Shown here piece after piece: positions 1 through 9,442 of a stretch of 64,000 nucleotides of DNA. Under the pieces are notes generated by a model. That model ran no database searches. It saw nothing but the letters and a program-made list of their open reading frames with translations, and had not been told where the DNA came from. This DNA is from Myxococcales bacterium (lineage in GTDB: Bacteria > Myxococcota_A > UBA9160 > UBA4427). Position 1 is the first letter of the stretch. Each line of letters begins with the position of its first letter. The position numbers and the translations under genes were made by a program. Location of the stretch: the NCBI GenBank assembly GCA_012960035.1, contig DUBZ01000137.1, forward strand, positions 1-64,000, in the 5' to 3' direction.

Positions 1-66
1 CGCCGAGCTGACCAGAGGGAGCGCCATCACGAGCGCAAATGCGCCCAGTGCGAGTGCTTTCTTCAT
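1..66 (-). CDS. N-terminus of an exported protein, cut by the window edge
   Basis: Only the first 22 codons lie inside the window. They read as a classical Sec signal peptide: Met-Lys-Lys followed by a hydrophobic Ala/Leu/Val core and a Ser-Ser-Ala end. An AGGAG ribosome binding site lies 10 bases upstream of the ATG (at 64-66), which makes the start secure. The mature protein is outside the window, so its function cannot be stated. It is on the same strand as the secreted calcium-binding protein and the exosortase upstream of it, but about 240 bases of non-coding DNA separate it from the former, so it probably has its own promoter. Confidence 0.7.
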   Translation of the reverse strand, partial: MKKALALGAFALVMALPLVSSA

Positions 67-305
67 AGCTAATTTAACTCCTGTGTTGATCTTCCCAGAT
101 TGAATTCGCATTTCTTTATTTCCTTCGTTCTCAAGGTGTTACGTGTCTCGCTAGCGGCCGTGGTTCGTGCCCGACGTGCCTGAGCGCCGTCGCTGGCTCT
201 GTGCTCACTGTCGCTGTTGTTCATCAAGTGGCTCGACCGGAGCCGAGGCAGCACTTGATTTAATCATCCCATCATGTTTACGATGCGAAATTCGCTCGCA
301 ACCAC

Positions 306-764
306 TTAGGGGCAAGTACCCAAGCCAAGGCCTGTGGTCGGAGTTGCCAGACAGTCTGCGCAGCTTTTTCCTGAGGGGCCGGGTGCTGAACCGAAGTTGC
401 CGAATACAGCAGTCAAGTCTGCAGCGCCGACACCGCCATCTTCGTTCACGTCGAATGCGCCAAGGTTCTTCGGGCTCCACGGGTTCGATCCACCGAAATT
501 ACCGAAAACGCCTGTCAAGTCGGCAGCACCCGTGTTGCAGTCCTGGTTGGTGTCGGTGTCACATATGTTGCCATAGCCATCTTCGTCATCGTCGCGCTGC
601 GCCGGGTTTGCAACACCAAGGCAGTTATCGCCGCCACCTTCGACGTCGCAGACGCCGTCAGAATCGGCATCACCAAGGCACGTCGGGCCAGCTGTGGAAA
701 CGAGGGCCAAGGCCAGCGTAAGCAAAGCTGCACTCGAGAGTGCAATAATCACTCGTAGCTTCAT
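306..764 (-). CDS. Secreted calcium-binding protein with thrombospondin-3 and dockerin-like repeats
   Basis: A 152-residue exported protein. The ATG at 762-764 is preceded by AAAGGAG. Residues 1-26 are a signal peptide. Residues 32-69 match the thrombospondin type 3 pattern of Asp-rich calcium loops with spaced cysteines (DADSDGVCD, then DNC...NPAQ, then DDDEDGYGNICD). Residues 70-92 and 105-126 are two copies of an F-hand/dockerin type I-like unit ending GAADLTGVFGNFGG and GAADLTAVFGNFGS. The tail carries three more cysteines. Such modules bind calcium and often mediate extracellular assembly. It has no C-terminal membrane anchor or PEP-CTERM signal, so it is unlikely to be a substrate of the neighbouring exosortase. 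Its exact role is unknown. Confidence 0.75.
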   Translation of the reverse strand: MKLRVIIALSSAALLTLALALVSTAGPTCLGDADSDGVCDVEGGGDNCLGVANPAQRDDDEDGYGNICDTDTNQDCNTGAADLTGVFGNFGGSNPWSPKNLGAFDVNEDGGVGAADLTAVFGNFGSAPGPSGKSCADCLATPTTGLGLGTCP

Positions 765-1366
765 TTTGTGTCTCTCCTTTGATTGACAGTAGCTCGTTTC
801 ACCCACTAGACCCGATTTCGGCAAAGTTGTAAAGCGCTTTCACCCTTTACCCCTCATCTCCTCAACTGCATCCGTATTGGGCTTGCGAACTCCTGTTCAT
901 CCAATGTTTTGATCTTTTCAGATCGTGTTGCTCTCTAAGGTTCGTCTCGCTCTTGCTCTTGATGGCGTTCGTTGGTTCTGATGGTTCTTGAAGGTCCTTG
1001 TCTGCGTCCCAATCCCAGTTGAACCGCACATTCAAGTTGCTTCAGTCGTTCTTTTATCCCACTTGCGATTGCTACCCGCTACCGGTCTTTCGATCGATCA
1101 GCTTGTGCTGTTACGTCTACCACCGACCTGCGCCGGTTGCGGCAATCGCTACACAGCAGCTGTGAGCAAGTTCTTGCGGGTCTTTCTATTTTTTCTATTT
1201 CCTCGCTCGCTTGTACCTGCTCGTTGCTGCCAAGAATCGCTTTGGCCGTTCTCTTGTTTCTTTCAAACTAACTACGTCTTCCTGGCTGTGATCTTCGTGC
1301 AATTTTCACCGTTACGTACCGGCTGACCGGCTGCGTCCCCCCAGAGGGGGAGTGTAAATCTGCTTA
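765..1366. other. Gene-free 600-bp spacer, pyrimidine-rich on the plus strand
   Basis: No convincing gene on either strand. From about 860 to 1320 the plus strand is dominated by C and T (runs such as TTTCTATTTTTTCTATTTCC), so a minus-strand transcript would be purine-rich. It lies between the end of the exosortase gene and the start of the secreted repeat protein and may hold the promoter and leader of the latter. A 112-codon plus-strand frame at 988-1326 has no ribosome binding site and a low-complexity product, so I do not call it a gene. Confidence 0.5.
1336..1351 (-). terminator. Possible hairpin terminator after the exosortase gene
   Basis: TCCCCC-CAGA-GGGGGA forms a 6-bp GC stem with a 4-base loop, 15 bases beyond the exosortase stop codon on the minus strand. 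There is no T-run after it, so intrinsic termination is uncertain. Confidence 0.3.
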
Positions 1367-3127
1367 TTAACAATGCAAAGCCCATGCCATGGGGCTCGAA
1401 TCGACTAAACCACTGAATTTACTGGGAATTCTCAGATCACCATCTGTCGGGAGTGGGAAAACTCTTTCCCACAAAGGGAAATTGAGGAACCGCGAGATCT
1501 CGGTCTGGAGCGTATTGCGCTGTTGCTCTTTGAGGAGCCCGACAGCTGCCGACACGACACCGTGAAACGCAGTCAGTCGATTATGGGCATTCTTCAATTC
1601 ACTGGGCGTCACTTCGTTTATCTCCGTAGCCATCCGAATGGCCATCACGGGGAATTCGCGAGCAAAGGGGCTCCGATCGAGGGCTAAAAAGCTTCGCAGA
1701 GTCTCTCTTAGCAGCCCCCGCGACTCTTCATACCAGTGGTATGAAATCATCCGATGTGTCCCAGATTTCAACTGCCGCCAGGTAATCATGGACTCAGTGC
1801 CGTCCAATCGGATTTCACCGGAATCTTCGACAACCCAGCCGCGGCCAGGGAAAGCTGTCTTGGGCGAAAACGGCGTCCGAAAGCGGTCTAGGTGCTCCCC
1901 GACCCCCCAGAAGACTTCGATCGGCGCGTCGGCAGAAAACGGGTTCGCCGAAGCAGAGTAGCCGCCAAGCCCTTGCCGCGAATACTCTTTTCGATAGGCC
2001 CTGCGGAACGAAACCTTCGCGAGATCGTTGTTCGCCTCGGGGAGGTCCCTCGATTCCCATGTTCCAGTGGTCAATTCGGCCAATACCTGCTCGACGCCAA
2101 GACCCGCCACGCCGCGATACTTCCAAACCGGCAACAAATACTGAACGCCAAGCATCATCGCGGCGATCACCGCCACCGCTACCGCACGCGAGTATGGCGA
2201 AAGCTCCGGGGCTAAGGGGGCGCCACTCGTCGAATTCGACGACTTGATCGGCTGCGCCGGGGCTGAATCACCAGACTTGATGACCTGAGCGAGCAACCCG
2301 TCCACGACGTAAAGCGCGATGAGCCCTCCCATCAAGACGACCAACCCCTGCGCGACGTGGATCGAATGGATCTCCGAGTGCGGATTGAGGATGAGTGTGA
2401 TCACCCGAATGCCATTCATCAAAAATGCAATCGGGATCGAGAGACTGAACAGGGCGGCCCCGTGCAGCCCTCCTCGATCGAAGAGGTTCGTCATCAAAAT
2501 CGAAAACATGGCCAGTGTCTGCATCGAGCGCAGCCCACTGCAGTTTTCGATGACCTGATAGGTGTCTATCGGGAGCATGATCATCTCGGACGACACCACT
2601 GCGGGAATCCCGATCACGTAAAGCATCCAACCCGCGAGGACCGCGGTCTGCAATTGGAACTCCCAGATCAGATTCGCGATCACGGGCGAAGGCAACGGCA
2701 CCGCAAACAGCAACAACAGGATCGGCACAAGAGCGACGCGGACCGCCGCGAGGCCACGCCACAAAATCGCGCAACCCACGAGGTTCGCGATCAACGAGAG
2801 CGCCTGCAAGTCAGCAGCCTTCGTGTAGATCGCCCAGGTGTAGATTCCCACGCCAATCGCCAGAAACGGCGCGACAAGCCAAACGGGGCCTCCCTGCTTG
2901 GGGAGTACGAACAATTCGACGCGGCGGTGATAGAGCAGCCAAAGGCTAATCAGCACGATCATGAGCGGCGCCGTTTCAGCAGGCACAAACATGTACGCCT
3001 CGGCATCTTTCGCGAGAGTCGACTTCGCGGTGGCGATGCGCGGCTGAAATGTCAGCAGCCCTCGGTACACGAGGGCACCGAGTACGACGTTCAAACCCAT
3101 GACCCACTTCAGATTCTGCAAGCCCAC
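1367..3127 (-). CDS. Exosortase fused to an EpsI domain
   Basis: A polytopic membrane protein of the exosortase family, the predicted cysteine transpeptidases that process C-terminal sorting signals in exopolysaccharide-producing Gram-negative bacteria. Counting from the GTG at 3125-3127 (586 residues), the three family catalytic residues are visible: Cys196 in ENCSGLRS, Arg241 in NGIRV and His257 in HVAQG, within about eight hydrophobic segments (residues 10-285). Residues from about 330 onward form the soluble EpsI-type domain often found fused to, or next to, exosortases. The frame is open 47 codons further upstream (to 3268), but that extension lacks family character, so the GTG is preferred; the exact start is uncertain. 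No PEP-CTERM substrate is visible nearby. Confidence 0.85.
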   Translation of the reverse strand: MGLQNLKWVMGLNVVLGALVYRGLLTFQPRIATAKSTLAKDAEAYMFVPAETAPLMIVLISLWLLYHRRVELFVLPKQGGPVWLVAPFLAIGVGIYTWAIYTKAADLQALSLIANLVGCAILWRGLAAVRVALVPILLLLFAVPLPSPVIANLIWEFQLQTAVLAGWMLYVIGIPAVVSSEMIMLPIDTYQVIENCSGLRSMQTLAMFSILMTNLFDRGGLHGAALFSLSIPIAFLMNGIRVITLILNPHSEIHSIHVAQGLVVLMGGLIALYVVDGLLAQVIKSGDSAPAQPIKSSNSTSGAPLAPELSPYSRAVAVAVIAAMMLGVQYLLPVWKYRGVAGLGVEQVLAELTTGTWESRDLPEANNDLAKVSFRRAYRKEYSRQGLGGYSASANPFSADAPIEVFWGVGEHLDRFRTPFSPKTAFPGRGWVVEDSGEIRLDGTESMITWRQLKSGTHRMISYHWYEESRGLLRETLRSFLALDRSPFAREFPVMAIRMATEINEVTPSELKNAHNRLTAFHGVVSAAVGLLKEQQRNTLQTEISRFLNFPLWERVFPLPTDGDLRIPSKFSGLVDSSPMAWALHC

Positions 3128-3792
3128 ACCCTGACGGAACGATGCCTTGCCATGTCGCAATTGCGACGATCGCAGCAGCGATGAAAAACAACGCGCAAGA
3201 GTAGCGCCCCACTCACGGTGAGGGGCTGCAAACGCAAGCAAAGTTCCTTCGCACTGCAGCACACCCACGGCACTCGAAATGAAGACCTGCTCAGGGATTT
3301 TCCCGAAACTGAATTCATCGTACTTTTTTTGCGCAATCCTTAGATTTCGTTACGGATTTACCGGTTCTGCCGATCGCGATATGCACGCGCCGATCGCGAC
3401 CTGGAATCACAGTTTCGCGGCCCATCTCGCTGCGTATGTACAACACGAAATTGCACCCGAATTGCGATCTGAAATGGACGTACTTCTTACGCGATGCGAA
3501 TCTTTGTTCGACGTCCCAACTCGGCGCGCTGTCGGAACGGCCCCTCGAACTCGTGAAGGACCTCGAAGAAGTTGACCGCGATGGCGCCGAGACGGAAGTG
3601 AAAGGTGCGACGCTCACCTACCCATTTCGCGTAGGACCGGCGGATTCACTCACTGCCGCTACACGGCGCCTGCCCAATGTTGATTCGGTCGAGGCACTGC
3701 TCGTCGGGTTGGGCACACAAGCGCGCTTTGAACCCAGCTAACGATTTCTGCCGAAATGAGTCCATGCGCCCCGCCTGTGCGGCCGTCGAGCA
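3128..3792. other. Spacer between exosortase and alcohol dehydrogenase; one doubtful small frame
   Basis: No recognisable gene. A plus-strand frame at 3436-3741 (101 codons, ATG start) stays open and has a fairly natural composition, and its frame is open a further 120 bases upstream without a start codon. There is no ribosome binding site and no family I recognise, so it is left as a doubtful frame or gene remnant. Confidence 0.4.
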
Positions 3793-4914
<1,122 letters not shown>

Positions 4915-4949
4915 CTAAAACAATTTTGCGTCGGGCGCGAAAAAATCGA

Positions 4950-5327
4950 TCAGCCCGCGCAGCTCCGGTAGACGGTAATCGCAACGAACAAGATGATCCA
5001 GCTCAGGTTCCCAAGCGCGCGAAACATCGAAGTCCCCCGTGGCTCGGCCTCTTCTTCGTCCGCGAAATCAATCGGGCGCGCCGTCGAGCCTTCTCCCGCA
5101 GAAAAATCTCCAGGCTGCCCAAAGTCCGCCATGGGGTTGTCGGCAAAATTCCGGGCGAATACCGGCTGGACACCGGTTCGCTCACCGCAGTGGACACATC
5201 GCTTTGTCCCAACTGGAAACGAAACGTCGCAGTGCCGACAGCGCACTTCGTAGGCTTCCACGCCGGCGTTGGACGGTCTGGTCGGCTCGCCGTTCGATTG
5301 GTTTTTCGGTTTCAACGCGCTGCGCAC
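4950..5327 (-). CDS. Zinc-ribbon protein with a C-terminal membrane anchor
   Basis: A 125-residue protein of unknown function starting at a GTG with GGAG 5-6 bases upstream. Residues around 28-50 form a zinc ribbon with two CxxC knuckles (CRHC and CVHC, 14 residues apart). The middle is acidic and low-complexity, and the last 25 residues (LSWIILFVAITVY) form a single membrane-spanning helix. The layout of cytoplasmic ribbon, linker and tail anchor is common in small regulatory or scaffold membrane proteins. It ends 48 bases upstream of the alcohol dehydrogenase start on the same strand, so the two may be cotranscribed. Confidence 0.6.
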   Translation of the reverse strand: MRSALKPKNQSNGEPTRPSNAGVEAYEVRCRHCDVSFPVGTKRCVHCGERTGVQPVFARNFADNPMADFGQPGDFSAGEGSTARPIDFADEEEAEPRGTSMFRALGNLSWIILFVAITVYRSCAG

Positions 5328-5405
5328 GGTCTCTCCACGGCGAATAAAATGTCGGGGCGTGCTTTCGGCGATTGCCGCCGAACCACGTGCTAGGTCAACC
5401 CAAGT

Positions 5406-5571
5406 CTAGCAGGCTGCGGGACAACCCTGGAGCGAGCAGCGTGCGCAGCTTTTCGGCAAACGTAAGGCGTGAAGCCACCGCCGTGCGGGTGCACAGCAAG
5501 GTTTCGCAACGCAGTGATCGACGCAAAGACACGTGCAATGCGACGGGAGAGGTTCTTCCGCAGCCTGCTAG
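5406..5571. repeat. 166-bp MITE-like element with 14-bp terminal inverted repeats
   Basis: The exact 14-mer CTAGCAGGCTGCGG at 5406-5419 is repeated as its reverse complement at 5558-5571. The similarity continues imperfectly for about ten more bases inward (GACAACCCT against AAGAACCTC). The 138-bp core holds no gene; both strands have short open frames rich in Arg/Ala, as expected of chance. Terminal inverted repeats without a transposase indicate a non-autonomous miniature element or a REP-type element. No target duplication is obvious beyond the CTAG at each tip. The right tip overlaps the 3' end of the YqgE gene and supplies its TAG stop codon. Confidence 0.7.
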
Positions 5572-6137
5572 TGCACGCCTTGGGTCGAGATGAGGGAGGC
5601 GGGTTCAATGCCCAGTCCGCGCACGGTTTCGTCCCAAATCACATCTTCGGGCGACTCAAATACCGCCTTGCGATCATGAGGTGCGACCAACCAGGCGCCT
5701 TGGGCCATTTCAGCCACAAGCTGCCCGGGGCCCCAGCCCGCATACCCGAGATAAAAGCGAATGGTTCCCGGCACCGCGCCGGTCGCGTTCTTCAAAACGT
5801 CGACCGAGCGGGCGAGGTACAAGTCATGGTCGCCAATACGCGAGATCGAAGGATCCTCGAGATTCAAGGTTGAGGGCTCGTTGAGTAACAACCAGCCCGT
5901 ACTGGGCTCGACAGGCCCGCCCCACTGGATGTTCGCCTTTGGATCGCCTTGCCACTTGACGTCGAGACTCGCGCACAAGGTTGAAGCCAACAGGTCGACG
6001 GTTCGGTTCAACACCAGGCCGAAAGTTCCGTTCTCGTCGTGCTCAACAATGAGCATCACTGTGCGACGAAAATTCGGATCCGCGAGTTGCGGCATGGCGA
6101 CAAGTAGCGTGGCGGTCAGCGATTCATCTTGGATCAC
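5568..6137 (-). CDS. YqgE/AlgH family protein (UPF0301)
   Basis: 189 residues, the usual length for this family. Landmarks are the N-terminal LLVAMPQLADPNFRRTVMLI, the FGLVLNRT segment, GGPVEPSTGWLLL and the YLGYAGWGPGQLVAEM block, which together are diagnostic. AlgH/YqgE is a conserved cytoplasmic protein of poorly defined function; in Pseudomonas alginate genetics it acts as a positive regulator. The start is a GTG at 6135-6137 without a strong ribosome binding site. The stop codon TAG lies inside the terminal repeat of the MITE-like element, so the last residues may have been altered by that insertion. Confidence 0.92.
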   Translation of the reverse strand: MIQDESLTATLLVAMPQLADPNFRRTVMLIVEHDENGTFGLVLNRTVDLLASTLCASLDVKWQGDPKANIQWGGPVEPSTGWLLLNEPSTLNLEDPSISRIGDHDLYLARSVDVLKNATGAVPGTIRFYLGYAGWGPGQLVAEMAQGAWLVAPHDRKAVFESPEDVIWDETVRGLGIEPASLISTQGVH

Positions 6138-6342
6138 GGTGCAAAAGTAGCAGGCTCGCTTGTCTGCGACACGGTCCGGTTGCCAAGTGAGCGGAGGACG
6201 AAAGCCAGATTACAACGATAACCCCGTGGGGTTTGATTCTCGATCTTTAGTGAGATGGGCGATCACCCGAAACGAACATCGAAGTCTTTCAATTCCTTGA
6301 CCGGAATATCACCTGTAGATCGCTGACAAGGTCGACCCCAAA

Positions 6343-7593
6343 ATGCAAAACGCCCACGCAATTTTGTTATTGGATGACGGCGAACTCGATGCTGTCTGCG
6401 CACTGCTCGAACATTTGGGCTTGCCGTATACCCGACTTCGCGGGTCCGAAGTTGGGGACGAGATCGAACCTCCGGAAAGCCTGCTGATCGTAACACCGCG
6501 TCACGCAAGTAAAGTTCGGCGCGAATCCCCGGATGGCGCTCTTCCAGGCAGGCCTAACCGCATCGTTGCGGTTGACGAAGACTCTCCCTCGCTGCGCCGT
6601 AATTTGCGCAACATGGGCTTTTCCACTTGGGTACGCCTACCCGCCGACGATCAAGTGTGGCGACTGCTCGTACAGCGGGCGCTGTATCAAGGCGACGAAC
6701 GCCGGCGAGAAACACGCTTGCCTGTTGGCGCGCAAATTTCGCTGACCCAACAGGACGAAGCCGTGCCCGCGACCGAACCCGCGCGCCCGGCATGGCTCGC
6801 CGACATTTCGAACCGCGGCTGCCACGTCGTCGCAGACGAACCCTTCGACCTCGAAGCCCGTCTTTCCTTCACACTTTCGCCCGAAGCAACCGGAAGTGAA
6901 GCAATCGAGCTCAATGGATCGATCGTTCGCACCGGTCCTTGGGACGCCCCCACAGACACGCTTCGCTTTGGCGCGGCGGTGGCATTCGATCCCGACATGC
7001 CCGACGCCAGCCGCGTCGTCCTGGCCTGCATGCTCAACGCCCGAATCAGTGGCCCAAAGTCCCTTGCGCCACAATTGAGTCAAGAACTCTCACTCCCGAG
7101 CTGCGACAGCCCTGTCCTTCCAGGCCTCAAACTCGACAACGAAACCGACCCCGCAATCGCGACCCCATTCGAAGTCGAACTCTCGACCACAAGCGCACAG
7201 GAGTTCGACCCCGACAACCAACGCAAGAACCGGCGGGTCGATTATCAGCAACGCATCGAAGCGGCGATGAGTAACAACGAAATGATTTTGCTTGGACGCG
7301 ATTTGTCTTCCGGGGGGATGCGGGTCGAACGATTCGCGGCTGCCAAGCTGGGCGCACATCTCGAACTCGCACTCTACGGTCTTGCGAACTCAACACCGCT
7401 GGTGCTCGACGCGGAAGTCGTACGCGATGATGGCGAACGAGGCATTGCCTTACGCTTTTCGAGCTTGCCTCGGGGCGCCGCAGCCGAACTCGAAAAATTC
7501 ATCACCTGCTTGCCCGCAGTCGAGTCTCTGGAAGACGGTGAAGAGATCGGCATGGGAAGCGTGCTGACCCAGGTGCGAACGAGTTCGAACTAG
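6343..7593 (+). CDS. Protein with two PilZ domains (predicted c-di-GMP binding)
   Basis: A 416-residue soluble protein. Residues 1-110 look like a degenerate receiver-type alpha/beta domain (LLLDDGELDAVCALLEHLG). The first PilZ domain starts near residue 118 (DERRRETRLPVGAQIS, then DISNRGCHV). The second starts near residue 295 (RKNRRVDYQQR, then LLGRDLSSGGMRVE). The second carries the full RxxxR and D/NxSxxG signature for cyclic di-GMP binding; the first has DISNRG and is a close variant. It is probably a cytoplasmic effector controlled by c-di-GMP, for which the window also encodes a GGDEF/EAL protein. Its output partner is unknown. It converges with the penicillin-binding protein gene. Confidence 0.82.
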   Translation: MQNAHAILLLDDGELDAVCALLEHLGLPYTRLRGSEVGDEIEPPESLLIVTPRHASKVRRESPDGALPGRPNRIVAVDEDSPSLRRNLRNMGFSTWVRLPADDQVWRLLVQRALYQGDERRRETRLPVGAQISLTQQDEAVPATEPARPAWLADISNRGCHVVADEPFDLEARLSFTLSPEATGSEAIELNGSIVRTGPWDAPTDTLRFGAAVAFDPDMPDASRVVLACMLNARISGPKSLAPQLSQELSLPSCDSPVLPGLKLDNETDPAIATPFEVELSTTSAQEFDPDNQRKNRRVDYQQRIEAAMSNNEMILLGRDLSSGGMRVERFAAAKLGAHLELALYGLANSTPLVLDAEVVRDDGERGIALRFSSLPRGAAAELEKFITCLPAVESLEDGEEIGMGSVLTQVRTSSN

Positions 7594-7630
7594 CGCGCGG
7601 CGAAGCGACATCGAACCTCGCGGTGCGCGG

Positions 7631-9151
7631 TCAGTCTGAAGATCGAACCGGTACGCGTCCATTTTCCGAAAGGAAGACCGGTGAGGCAGGCGATCCAAGC
7701 TTCCCGGTAAACCGGTTTGCAAGCTCAGGTGCGCACTGTTGGCGTTCGCAAAATACTTCCGAGAGAACCGATGCTGCGATCTCCGACGACTTCTTCCACC
7801 ACAGATGGCCATGCACCTGTACCACCGCGATTGCAATCGTGGGGTCTTGGGCCGGAGCGGCGGCGATAAACCATTCGTAGCGACCCTTCGGCTCTCGCCC
7901 AGACAGATTGCCGGTCTTGCCCGCGACTTGAATCGACCCCAACAACGGTCGACCACGTCGGTCGCGGAATGCGCCACGCGCGGTTCCTCGGGTCGTCGTG
8001 CGCACCATCATCAACCGCATTTCGTCTGCGCGCTCGGGAGAAATGACGCGCTTCGATTTGATCGGCTTGGGACGTTTGAGTTCTTGGCCGTCGGCATCGA
8101 CCACCCGATCCACCCACCACGGCTCGACGCTCAATCCCGTCGCCATCGTGGCTGCAAGCCTGGCGGCATGAAGGGGAGTAATGCGACAGCCCGCCAACCC
8201 GCAGCCGAAGCGACCGAGGTCGTACTCCGAACCGCCGAGATCCACCGCGCCCGCGTCGTGTCCCGCACCGGACTGACTCAACCAACCAAAACGATCGATG
8301 GTGTCGAGCATGCCCAAGCTGCCGATATCGTTCACGGCAAATTGCGCAAAGCACTGATTGTTCGACGTCGCGAGCGCGACCTCAAGCGATACCTCATGAC
8401 CAGACTTCGGTTTTTTAATCCGCGATCGCGTCAAACGATACGGGCTACCGCGGTAGCGACAACGGGTATCCCGTACGTTTGCCGACGTTTCGAGTACCGC
8501 CGCCGTGGTCACCACCTTGATCAACGACGCCGCAGGATAAGCGCGGGTCGGGGGAAACGTTTCAGGGTCGGTCGAAGCGTAAGCGAGAACGCGCCCAGAT
8601 TCGGGGTCGAGCACGATCACGTGCCCTCGCTCGACCCTGCCCTTTTTCAAAATGTCGAAGACAGAACGCGTCAGCTCGGAATCAACCGAATATTCGACCC
8701 GCAACGGCCCATTGAGGTCGGGACGGTCCATCGGCGCGGGCACCATTTCGACCAACCGAGGGCTCGCAAACGGATCGCTGGTCGAACTCGAAAACGCGAC
8801 GCCGCTTGACCGCTGGCCGGACGGCTCGTCCGCGTAGGCGTAGACCGAATTGTTGATTCCAACCGGAAGTCGGGAATACAGGGGCTCCGGCGCCTGAGGG
8901 CCGGGGGCGTCGGCAGAGCGCGATGTGGCGAGGGTCGTGTCCGACGGATCGCCGCTGAACGCAAACACGTTGTCAAAGCTTGGCGCCTGCACGGGAAGTC
9001 CGGCGGCCAGCACCACGCCGAGCACGAAGAAGAGCAGCAATGAGCACACGGTCAGGCGACCGCGCCCGCTCAACGTCCGCCGCCTATGACTGCGGTTCGG
9101 ACGATTGCCTCGCGACCCAAATGGGCTTCGGCTTTCCTTTTGATCCAGCAA
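7631..9151 (-). CDS. Penicillin-binding transpeptidase (class B-like, lacking the usual N-terminal module)
   Basis: A 506-residue membrane-anchored D,D-transpeptidase. One membrane helix at residues 34-52 follows a basic cytoplasmic tail. The transpeptidase domain carries all three active-site motifs: S209-L-I-K212 (SxxK), S263-N-N265 (SxN) and K412-T-G414 (KTG). About 100 residues of Ser/Pro/Ala-rich linker replace the dimerisation domain of standard PBP2/FtsI. It starts at a TTG with GGGAG 8 bases upstream. Role by family: peptidoglycan cross-linking in the periplasm. Which PBP class it equates to (PBP2, FtsI or a specialised short form) cannot be fixed from sequence alone; it has no shape or division gene neighbours. 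Confidence 0.88.
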   Translation of the reverse strand: MLDQKESRSPFGSRGNRPNRSHRRRTLSGRGRLTVCSLLLFFVLGVVLAAGLPVQAPSFDNVFAFSGDPSDTTLATSRSADAPGPQAPEPLYSRLPVGINNSVYAYADEPSGQRSSGVAFSSSTSDPFASPRLVEMVPAPMDRPDLNGPLRVEYSVDSELTRSVFDILKKGRVERGHVIVLDPESGRVLAYASTDPETFPPTRAYPAASLIKVVTTAAVLETSANVRDTRCRYRGSPYRLTRSRIKKPKSGHEVSLEVALATSNNQCFAQFAVNDIGSLGMLDTIDRFGWLSQSGAGHDAGAVDLGGSEYDLGRFGCGLAGCRITPLHAARLAATMATGLSVEPWWVDRVVDADGQELKRPKPIKSKRVISPERADEMRLMMVRTTTRGTARGAFRDRRGRPLLGSIQVAGKTGNLSGREPKGRYEWFIAAAPAQDPTIAIAVVQVHGHLWWKKSSEIAASVLSEVFCERQQCAPELANRFTGKLGSPASPVFLSENGRVPVRSSD

Positions 9152-9442
9152 TCCGCTTGCTCCCGTTGCAACGCGGAACTACCCCGCGACCGCCAACCTC
9201 TCGTTCGACACTTGCCCGGTGCTCGTCGTTGATTGCGTTTGCAAAAAACGCGAACAAGCTCGAAGCACTTCTCTTCGGCCTATCGGCACACGCTGCTTAC
9301 GGGGGAATATCGAGCAGGTTCTCTTCTTTTCGCTTCGCTGCGATTGACGGCGAGAAGCCGTGAATCCCAAGGAAAATGTCCCGGTCGACCTGCCCAGAGT
9401 AGGACGAATCGACCGCAACTCCAAGCCGAACGCCAGGAGTCG

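Noticed and set aside
988-1326. 112-codon plus-strand frame in the pyrimidine-rich spacer
   Set aside because: No ribosome binding site, low-complexity product, no family; likely produced by base bias.
2268-2774. 168-codon minus-strand frame within the exosortase gene
   Set aside because: Shadow of the exosortase gene in another frame; no independent signals.
5390-5608. 72-codon minus-strand frame inside the MITE-like element
   Set aside because: Arg/Ala/Pro-rich, ends in the element, no start signal; chance frame in a GC-rich repeat.
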